DNA of 5,822 nt from positions 1 to 5,822 of the forward strand of contig JAFSBD010000214.1 in assembly GCA_017442025.1 (NCBI GenBank). The letters are read 5' to 3'. The first letter of the stretch is position 1. Every line of letters starts with the position of its first letter. Both the position numbers and the translations under genes were made by a program. Of this stretch, positions 1 to 4,591 are shown piece after piece. Origin of the DNA: Clostridia bacterium. GTDB lineage: Bacteria; Bacillota; Clostridia; Oscillospirales; QAKW01. The notes beneath the pieces are model-generated. The model saw nothing but the letters and a program-made list of their open reading frames with translations. It was not told where the DNA came from and searched no databases.

Positions 1-637
1 AACCATTTTTAACGGTGTTCTTAACGGTTACGATCGAGCCCTTCGGGCCGGGGATCGCACCCTTAACCACCAAAAGATTGTTCTCAACGTCGACCTTTAC
101 TACGTCGAGATTCTGGACTGTTACCTGAACAGCACCCATGTGGCCGGGCATCTTCTTTCCTTTATAAATACGGGAAGGAGAAGAGCAGGCGCCCATGGAG
201 CCGGCGTGGCGATGGATGGGGCCGGAACCGTGGGTCATAGGACCGGAACGCTGGCCATGGTATCTCTTGATGGTACCGGCGAAGCCCTTACCCTTGGAGA
301 TACCGGTTACATCAACGCAGCTGCCGATCTCAAAAGCGTCTGCGGTGATGACATCACCGACATTGTAGTTTTCCGCATCTTCGAGGCGGAACTCTTTCAG
401 AACTTTCTTGTAAGCCACACCGGCCTTATCAAAGTGACCCTTCATAGGCTTGGTGACTTTCTTTTCGGCCAGATCCTGATAACCCAGCTGCAGAGAGGAA
501 TAACCGTCGTTCTCAACGGTCTTCTTCTGAACAACTGTGCAGGGACCTGCCTGGATGACTGTTACCGGAATGACGGTACCCATCTCGTCGAAGACCTGGG
601 TCATTCCGATTTTCTTACCGATAATACCTTTCTTCAT
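1..637 (-). CDS. rplC: 50S ribosomal protein L3 (uL3), C-terminus cut by window edge
   Basis: Component of the large ribosomal subunit that binds 23S rRNA early in assembly and reaches the peptidyl transferase centre. The minus strand reads 212 codons from ATG at 637-635 without a stop. The protein starts MKKGIIGKKIGMTQVF, and the L3 signature fits fully at residues 102-125 (F102, D109, G112, S114, G116-K-G118, G121, R125). The central loop reads GPIHRHAGSMGACSSPSR, followed by IYKGKKMPGHMG, which is the Gram-positive style. The last visible residues (GSIVTVKNTVKNG) are the usual L3 tail, so only a few codons and the stop are missing (family length about 205-215). A GGAGGT ribosome binding site at 650-645 fixes the start. 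It lies 61 nt downstream of rpsJ in the usual S10-operon order and is presumably co-transcribed with it; rplD would come next outside the window. Confidence 0.98.
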   Translation of the reverse strand, partial: MKKGIIGKKIGMTQVFDEMGTVIPVTVIQAGPCTVVQKKTVENDGYSSLQLGYQDLAEKKVTKPMKGHFDKAGVAYKKVLKEFRLEDAENYNVGDVITADAFEIGSCVDVTGISKGKGFAGTIKRYHGQRSGPMTHGSGPIHRHAGSMGACSSPSRIYKGKKMPGHMGAVQVTVQNLDVVKVDVENNLLVVKGAIPGPKGSIVTVKNTVKNG

Positions 638-698
638 TTAACTTACCTCCATTTGGTTATTGGTTGGTTTGCACCAACATGACCTTCTTCCCGGTTGC

Positions 699-1004
699 TT
701 ACAGCTTGATCTCAAGCTCAACGCCGGCAGGAAGTTCTACACTTGCCAGAGCCTCAGCAGTTTTCGCTGCGGGCTTCACAATGTCGATCAGACGCTTATG
801 GGTGCGACGCTCAAACTGCTCGCGGCTATCCTTATACTTATGAACAGCGCGCAGAATGGTAACGACCTCTTTCTTGGTGGGGAGAGGGATCGGACCGGAT
901 ACAACCGCGCCGGTTCTCTGGGCGGTCTCCAGGATCTTCTGAGCAGCCTGATCCACCAGGGTGGAATCGTAGCCCTTGATTCTGATTCTGATTTTTTCAG
1001 CCAT
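699..1004 (-). CDS. rpsJ: 30S ribosomal protein S10 (uS10 / NusE)
   Basis: Small-subunit head protein. As NusE it also takes part in transcription antitermination and in coupling ribosomes to RNA polymerase with NusG (family knowledge). The 101-aa product matches the usual length of about 102. It opens MAEKIRIRIKGYDSTLVDQA and carries the S10 signature at residues 28-43 (A28, G32, then GPIPLPT at 37-43). The HKYKDSREQFERRTHKRLIDI stretch is the typical S10 core. The start is fixed by AGGAGG at 1020-1015, 10 nt before ATG at 1004-1002; the stop is TAA at 701-699. It is the first gene of the S10 operon, with a promoter at 1347-1319 and a long leader between. The plus-strand reading frame over it is a shadow. 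Confidence 0.98.
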   Translation of the reverse strand: MAEKIRIRIKGYDSTLVDQAAQKILETAQRTGAVVSGPIPLPTKKEVVTILRAVHKYKDSREQFERRTHKRLIDIVKPAAKTAEALASVELPAGVELEIKL

Positions 1005-1312
1005 TTCTTGTTTGCCTCCTTTTAAAATTTGACCTTCTGGATTTTCGCGACTTTAACGGAAAATTCTTTAACACACACCCGGGTGTTTCACCGAGGGGCT
1101 AAAATAAACCGGGCATCAAGCCCGAACAAAGTCGCCATCCGAAAAGCGGCTTACGCAGCCAATCTGCGCAGTTCCAAGGAACGGCTTTCTTTGCTTTCCT
1201 CTGATATGTCGCCCGACTTTAAGCCGAGCTGCTCCGCGGAAATTCCCCATAAACGCCGGGGAAAAATCGGCGCTATGGCCACCTCCCGCATCATCGCATT
1301 CCACAGTCATGC
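1005..1312 (-). promoter_or_regulatory. Long structured 5' leader of the S10 operon
   Basis: About 300 nt lie between the predicted transcription start (near 1312) and the rpsJ start codon, far more than translation needs. In minus-strand order I can see four structures. A 7-bp stem with two G-U pairs covers 1229-1211 (GCTCGGC, loop TTAAA, GTCGGGC). A possible three-way junction has an outer stem GAAAGC (1189-1184) with GCTTTT (1147-1142). It encloses GTTCC-TT-GGAAC (1182-1171, a CUUG-type loop) and CGCAG-ATTGG-CTGCG (1168-1154). Next is CGGGC-TTGAT-GCCCG (1124-1110), followed by a T-rich run. Last is the 12-bp palindrome ACACCCGGGTGT at 1086-1075. In E. coli the S10 leader is the target of L4 autoregulation (established). 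Whether this leader binds a ribosomal protein is inference, and I do not recognise it as a named family. Confidence 0.55.
1101..1124 (-). terminator. Possible attenuator hairpin in the rpsJ leader
   Basis: On the minus strand a 5-bp GC-rich stem CGGGC/GCCCG with loop TTGAT (1124-1110) is followed directly by GTTTATTTT (1109-1101). This has the shape of a weak intrinsic terminator about 100 nt before the rpsJ start. The stem is short and the T-run is interrupted, so constitutive termination would be poor. A conditional role together with the upstream three-way junction is possible but unproven. Confidence 0.3.
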
Positions 1313-1318
1313 TCGAAT

Positions 1319-1347
1319 ATCATAACACACTCATCCGGGAATTTCAA
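1319..1347 (-). promoter_or_regulatory. Sigma-A promoter of the S10 operon
   Basis: On the minus strand there is a -35 box TTGAAA (1347-1342), exactly 17 bp, and a -10 box TATGAT (1324-1319). Transcription should start near 1312. Directly upstream (1348-1391) lie phased A and T runs of 6-8 bases, resembling the UP elements of strong ribosomal promoters. No other equally good promoter was seen between here and rpsJ. Confidence 0.85.
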
Positions 1348-1489
1348 GTCTTTTTTCAAAAAAAATCTACTTTTTTTACAAAGTTTTTTCGCAAATTTCT
1401 GTCATTCTGCACAAACCACAATTTATGGTATTTTTGCGTAATTTTTGCCCAAAATATAGTTTCAAAACCATTTTTGTACTTTTCCTGCC

Positions 1490-1518
1490 TTTACATATCA
1501 AGAAAAGGATGGTATAAT
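1490..1518 (+). promoter_or_regulatory. Sigma-A promoter with extended -10 for the sugar operon
   Basis: TTTACA (1490-1495), a 17-bp spacer and a perfect TATAAT (1513-1518), preceded by TG at 1510-1511, which makes an extended -10. The start should be near 1525, giving a short leader of about 48 nt to the ATG at 1573. That leader carries AGGAGGA at 1558-1564, 8 nt before the ATG. The -35 box is 142 bp from the divergent S10 promoter; the AT-rich stretch between them (1348-1489) holds no supportable gene. No operator was recognised, and the near-consensus boxes suggest strong, largely constitutive expression. Confidence 0.88.
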
Positions 1519-1572
1519 ACAATTGCTTATATATAATATAAGGAAGAAAACCAATTCAGGAGGAACTTTTCA

Positions 1573-2499
1573 ATGAGTGAACCGATTTTAGTGATCATGG
1601 CCGCAGGGATGGGCAGCCGCTACGGTGGCTTAAAGCAGATCGATCCGGTGGATCCCCAGGGCCATATTATTATGGACTATTCCATCTACGATGCTATGAA
1701 AGCAGGCTTTAAAAAGTTTGTCTTTGTTATTAAAGACCAGATCGCCAAGGATTTCAAGGAGGTCATCGGCAACCGCATCGAGAAGATCGCCGAAGTCCAC
1801 TACGCCTATCAGGAGATGAACAAGATCCCCGAAGGCTTGATTGAAATTCCTGCCGAACGGGTGAAGCCCTGGGGCACCGGCCACGCCATTCTCTGCTGCA
1901 AGGAATTTTTGGACGCACCCTTCGCTGTGATCAATGCCGACGATTTCTACGGTCGGGATGCTTTTGTTAAACTCTACGACTTTTTGAAGAACACCGAGGA
2001 GACCGATCCCATGAGCATCTCCATGGTGGGCTATATTCTGGAAAACACCCTCACCGATAACGGCCATGTTGCCCGCGGCGTCTGCCGGGTCAGCGAGGAC
2101 GGCTATCTCCAGAAGATCGATGAGCGCACCATGATTCAAAAGATCGACGGTCAGGCTCATTTCTCCGAGGACGGCGGCGAGACCTTCACCCCCGTTTCCA
2201 ACACCGCTACCGTTTCCATGAATATGTGGGGCTTCCCCTTGGCCTATCTGCGCGCTTTGGAGCGTAAGTTCCCCGAATTCCTGAAAAAGACCGTGAAAGA
2301 GAATCCCCTCAAGGGCGAATTCTTCCTGCCTATCGTTGTAGACGAACTGTTGCAGGAGAAGGCCGCAACCGTTAAGGTGATGCGCAGCGAAGATAAGTGG
2401 TTCGGCGTAACCTATAAAGAGGATAAGCCGGCCGTTGAAGCAGGCATCCAAAGCCTGAAGGATTCCGGCAAATATCCCGAAAAACTCTGGGAGGAATAA
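1573..2499 (+). CDS. Sugar-1-phosphate nucleotidyltransferase (GalU/RmlA-like fold, NTP_transferase family)
   Basis: Likely transfers a nucleotidyl group, probably UMP from UTP, to a sugar-1-phosphate, giving a nucleotide sugar and pyrophosphate in the cytoplasm. The 308-aa product opens with the family's phosphate-binding loop at residues 10-22 (AAGMGSRYGGLKQ: G14, S15, R16, K21). KPWGTGHAIL is at 98-107, the metal-binding strand INADDFYG at 120-127 (D123, D124), SMNMWGF at 215-221, KGEFFLPIVVDELL from 247, and KWFGVTYKED from 275. The loop lacks the TR...PxTKxxPK pattern of classical GalU, so it belongs to a different subgroup and I give no symbol. The start is set by AGGAGGA 8 nt upstream. 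It is the first gene of an operon with the sugar kinase 6 nt downstream, so its substrate is probably the kinase product, HexNAc-1-phosphate; this is inference. Glucose-1-phosphate or mannose-1-phosphate (a GTP-linked enzyme) remain possible. Confidence 0.88.
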   Translation: MSEPILVIMAAGMGSRYGGLKQIDPVDPQGHIIMDYSIYDAMKAGFKKFVFVIKDQIAKDFKEVIGNRIEKIAEVHYAYQEMNKIPEGLIEIPAERVKPWGTGHAILCCKEFLDAPFAVINADDFYGRDAFVKLYDFLKNTEETDPMSISMVGYILENTLTDNGHVARGVCRVSEDGYLQKIDERTMIQKIDGQAHFSEDGGETFTPVSNTATVSMNMWGFPLAYLRALERKFPEFLKKTVKENPLKGEFFLPIVVDELLQEKAATVKVMRSEDKWFGVTYKEDKPAVEAGIQSLKDSGKYPEKLWEE

Positions 2500-2505
2500 A
2501 CCGAG

Positions 2506-3588
2506 ATGACCGACCATCTTTTAAAAGTAACCGAGGCCTTTGCCTTCGACGGCAAGGTGGTGGCCTCCAAACCCTTTGGCAGCGGCCATATCAATGAGAC
2601 TCTTTTGCTGGAAACCGATAAAGGCTCCCAGTATATTCTGCAAAAGATCAACACCTATGTTTTCACCAACCCCCAGGGGCTGATGGAGAATGTCTTTAAC
2701 GTTACCGAATTTCTCAAAAAGAGATTGGTGGAGCAAGGCGGCGATCCCAATCGGGAGACCCTGACCTTTATCCAGACCCGCGACGGCAAGCTCTATTATG
2801 ATGGGGAGGAAGGTGCCTGGCGCGCCTACCGTTTCCAGCATGACCTGATGGCCCTCAACGCCGCCCGCACCCCCCACGATTTCTACGCCAGCGGCAAAGC
2901 CTTTGGCCATTTCCAGGCGTTGCTCAACGATTATCCTGCCGACACCCTTTTTGAGACCATTCCCCATTTCCACGATACTCCCAGCCGCTTCAAGCAGCTC
3001 CATGAGGCGATCGAAAAGGATGCCGCGGGAAGAGCCGCATCGGTGCAGGAAGAAATCGAATTCGCATTGGCGCGGGAAAAGGATGCAGCTCTTGTGATGG
3101 ATCTGCAGGCCCAGGGCGTGCTCCCTCTGCGGGTTACCCATAACGATACCAAGCTGAATAATGTTTTGCTGGATCCTGAGACCGGCGACGGCGTTTGTGT
3201 TATTGACCTGGATACCATTATGCCCGGTCAGGCGATCTTTGATTTCGGCGATTCCATTCGGTTCGGCGCATCCACTGCCGCCGAGGACGAAAAGGATCTC
3301 GATAAGGTGCAGATGGATCTGGAGCTTTTCGAGGCCTATACCAAAGGCTTTTTGGAAGGGTGCAACAACGTCCTTTCCCCCACCGAAAAGGATCTTCTGC
3401 CTACCGGCGCATGGATGATGACGCTGGAATGCGGCATCCGCTTCCTGGCCGACTACTTAAACGGCGATGTTTATTTTAAGACCGCCTATCCCGAGCATAA
3501 TCTGGATCGGGCGCATACCCAATTCAAGTTGGTGAAGGAAATGGAAGAGAAGCAAGATCAAATGCAAGCAATAGTAGCTAAGTATTAA
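2506..3588 (+). CDS. nahK: N-acetylhexosamine 1-kinase (NahK/LnpB type, APH-fold kinase)
   Basis: Phosphorylates the anomeric hydroxyl of GlcNAc/GalNAc (often also other hexoses) with ATP, giving the 1-phosphate for salvage into UDP-sugars. At 360 aa it closely matches the length of Bifidobacterium longum NahK (359 aa), and long blocks agree with that protein as I remember it. In order: GSGHIN at 25-30 and YILQKIN at 43-49 (nucleotide-binding lobe); HFHDTPSRF at 154-162; the catalytic Brenner-type motif HNDTKLNN at 212-219, with D214 as presumed catalytic base; IDLDTIMPG at 233-241; the metal-binding DFGDSIRFG at 246-254; and FLADYLNGDVYF at 313-324. No key residue appears lost. ATG at 2506 follows GGGAGG (2489-2494, inside the previous gene) by 11 nt, consistent with a translationally linked two-gene operon. 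No lacto-N-biose phosphorylase or GalE gene is nearby. Broader substrate use (galactose, glucosamine) cannot be excluded. Confidence 0.88.
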   Translation: MTDHLLKVTEAFAFDGKVVASKPFGSGHINETLLLETDKGSQYILQKINTYVFTNPQGLMENVFNVTEFLKKRLVEQGGDPNRETLTFIQTRDGKLYYDGEEGAWRAYRFQHDLMALNAARTPHDFYASGKAFGHFQALLNDYPADTLFETIPHFHDTPSRFKQLHEAIEKDAAGRAASVQEEIEFALAREKDAALVMDLQAQGVLPLRVTHNDTKLNNVLLDPETGDGVCVIDLDTIMPGQAIFDFGDSIRFGASTAAEDEKDLDKVQMDLELFEAYTKGFLEGCNNVLSPTEKDLLPTGAWMMTLECGIRFLADYLNGDVYFKTAYPEHNLDRAHTQFKLVKEMEEKQDQMQAIVAKY

Positions 3589-3612
3589 AGCGCTGAAATG
3601 GGCGCATCTTCC

Positions 3613-3658
3613 GCCGATCCGACCGCTCGGAGTATCGACATACACCTTCGGGATCGGC
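3613..3658. repeat. 8-bp inverted repeat after the kinase gene
   Basis: GCCGATCC (3613-3620) and GGATCGGC (3651-3658) are perfect inverted arms separated by 30 nt, starting 24 nt after the kinase stop codon. No T-run follows, so it is not a normal intrinsic terminator. The text just after the right arm (CTCGGCGAAACCTGCATCCC) resembles the junction between the downstream 196-bp units, so this may be the decayed edge of that repeat block. It could also protect the 3' end of the mRNA; nothing shows which. Confidence 0.45.
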
Positions 3659-3709
3659 TCGGCGAAACCTGCATCCCATTTGACCGCTTTAAAGTTTTGA
3701 TCATAATTT

Positions 3710-3741
3710 AAGCCACCCCGCAGGGGGTGGCTTTCTTATTT
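3710..3741 (+). terminator. Intrinsic terminator, repeat unit 1
   Basis: A 10-bp stem AAGCCACCCC/GGGGTGGCTT (3710-3719 with 3724-3733), loop GCAG, then TTTCTTATTTG. It is the first convincing intrinsic terminator after the kinase gene, 122 nt past its stop, and would end the two-gene operon. On the minus strand the stem is followed by AAATTATG, a much weaker tail, so it works mainly in the plus direction. Confidence 0.85.
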
Positions 3742-3905
3742 GTCGGTCTGCATCGATTTTGACGCCCTCTGATTTTTTCTCCTTTCGGCGGGGTCCGTTC
3801 GACGAAATCCGCATCCATTTTGGGCGGTCTCGGAACCCTGCCATACTATCTGCTTTGGCGCAACTTGCATCCCGTTTGACCGCTTTAAAGTTTTGATCAT
3901 AATTT

Positions 3906-3937
3906 AAGCCACCCCGCAAGGGGTGGCTTTCCTATTT
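3906..3937 (+). terminator. Intrinsic terminator, repeat unit 2
   Basis: The same 10-bp stem (3906-3915 with 3920-3929) but with loop GCAA, a stabilising GNRA-type tetraloop, followed by TTTCCTATTTG. It is a copy of the unit 1 terminator exactly 196 bp further on and would catch read-through from it. Confidence 0.8.
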
Positions 3938-4101
3938 GTCGTTTTGAATCGATTTTGACGTCCTCTAATTTTTCTCCACTTAGCAGGGATCCGTTCGACG
4001 AAATCCGCATCCATTTTGGGCGGTCTCGGAACCCTACCATACGATCTGCTTTAGCGAAACCTGCATCCCGTTTGACCGCTTTAAAGTTTTGATCATAATT
4101 T

Positions 4102-4133
4102 AAGCCACCCCGCAAGGGGTGGCTTTCCTATTT
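4102..4133 (+). terminator. Intrinsic terminator, repeat unit 3
   Basis: Third copy, stem 4102-4111 with 4116-4125, GCAA loop, tail TTTCCTATTTG. Stem, loop and tail are identical to the unit 2 copy even though unit 3 decays further downstream. Confidence 0.8.
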
Positions 4134-4261
4134 GTCGGTCTGCATCGATTTTGACACCCTCTTTTTGATCTATCCGTTCGACGAAATCCGCATCCATTTT
4201 GGCCGGGCTATGGTTTCTACTATGCTACACCGATTTTGACACCCTCTCATTTTTAGCCAAG

Positions 4262-4434
4262 AGTACAATTTAATTGTACTGTCTTATCCCTGGATGTTCC
4301 CGTACCAATTCATTTGGGCCAAGACCACCTGCGCCAAATTGTGCGAGTACAATTTAATTGTACTAATTGTTTCAACACAATTCATTTGTGTTCCATAAGC
4401 ATCTCAGAAAGTTAACCGTACAATTTAATTGTAC
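4262..4434. repeat. Type A palindrome, three identical copies (GTACAATTTAATTGTAC)
   Basis: The 17-bp palindrome, 8-bp arms around a central T, occurs at 4263-4279, 4347-4363 and 4418-4434. The first two copies extend to 19 bp as AGTACAATTTAATTGTACT. As RNA or single-stranded DNA each could fold with a TTTAA loop. Copies are identical although the DNA between them differs, which suggests constraint or recent spread. The symmetry would also suit a dimeric DNA-binding protein, but the position downstream of both flanking genes makes an ordinary operator unlikely. Confidence 0.85.
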
Positions 4435-4474
4435 TTTATCTCCACCTTGCGTGTTGACCCAATTCATTTGGGTC
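4305..4474. repeat. Type B hairpin, three copies with CAATTCATTTG core
   Basis: Copies lie at 4305-4317 (CCAA-TTCAT-TTGG), 4374-4392 (AACACAA-TTCAT-TTGTGTT) and 4456-4474 (GACCCAA-TTCAT-TTGGGTC). The loop TTCAT and inner CAA/TTG are constant. The outer arms of copies 2 and 3 differ in sequence yet stay fully complementary at 7 bp; copy 1 keeps only 4 bp. The compensating changes support a folded RNA or single-stranded DNA element rather than a protein site. They alternate strictly with the type A palindromes (A-B-A-B-A-B), and both types share the pattern CAATT-N3-TTG. I do not recognise the family; a REP-like element is one option. Confidence 0.8.
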
Positions 4475-4526
4475 GCGCGGTGCATGGAAGTAAAGAATTT
4501 TTTGAAGCATCGTTTTCCCATAAGAA

Positions 4527-4560
4527 AGCCACCCGAGAAAGGAATCTTTCTCGGGTGGCT
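4527..4560 (-). terminator. Bidirectional terminator between the convergent transcripts
   Basis: A perfect 15-bp stem, arms 4527-4541 and 4546-4560 (AGCCACCCGAGAAAG and its complement), with loop GAAT. On the minus strand the stem is followed by TTTCTTATG, ending the SLH protein gene 31 nt after its stop codon. On the plus strand it is followed by GTTTTCATTT and can stop transcripts coming from the left. The outer AGCCACCC/GGGTGGCT is shared with the three terminators of the 196-bp units. The stretch 4475-4526 before it shows nothing else supportable. Confidence 0.88.
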
Positions 4561-4591
4561 GTTTTCATTTAATGATCTGCTTGATCGGATC

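Larger units (their letters stand above)
3662..4249. repeat. Tandem 196-bp repeat, two full copies and one shortened copy
   Basis: Unit 1 is 3662-3857, unit 2 is 3858-4053, and unit 3 starts at 4054 with the same phase. Units 1 and 2 have the same length and differ at about 22 positions by eye (about 89% identity). Unit 3 is nearly identical to unit 2 for its first 85 bases, then lacks 13 bp before CCGTTCGACGAAATCC and loses similarity after about 4203. A stray CGATTTTGACACCCTCT follows at 4231-4247. Each unit contains GACCGCTTTAAAGTTTTGAT, a terminator hairpin, CATCGATTTTGAC, and CCGTTCGACGAAATCCGCAT. The length (not a multiple of 3) and the clustering of differences in one AT-rich stretch argue against a coding repeat. 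The block lies between convergent genes and has no ribosome binding site or credible gene. It may be a decayed interspersed element or a locally expanded terminator region. Confidence 0.85.

Noticed and set aside
140..682. Plus-strand frames over rplC and rpsJ, and minus-strand frames over the sugar operon
   Set aside because: These are shadows of well-identified genes on the other strand and show no family motifs of their own.
1116..1310. 64-residue minus-strand frame in the rpsJ leader, a possible leader peptide
   Set aside because: Its ATG lies within about two bases of the predicted transcript start, no ribosome binding site can precede it, and the composition looks non-coding. The region is better explained as structured leader RNA.
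1309..1536. 75-residue plus-strand frame in the AT-rich divergent region
   Set aside because: It crosses the -35 and -10 boxes of the sugar operon promoter, has no ribosome binding site, and is rich in F/K from homopolymer runs.
3701..4115. Two 72-residue minus-strand reading frames with nearly the same protein (3701-3919 and 3897-4115)
   Set aside because: Both start at TTG inside a terminator loop and are simply the same frame of the 196-bp tandem repeat read twice. The unit length is not a multiple of three, the variable stretch changes amino acids freely, and no convincing ribosome binding site or known fold is seen.
4262..4434. Type A palindromes as operators of a transcription factor
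   Set aside because: They lie downstream of both flanking genes with no promoter recognised nearby, and they alternate with hairpins that keep pairing rather than sequence. An operator role is not supported here, though not excluded.
3662..4474. CRISPR array
   Set aside because: The repeats are of two unrelated kinds, spacing is irregular (37-79 bp) or the unit is 196 bp, the intervening sequences are themselves repeated, and there are no cas genes in view.
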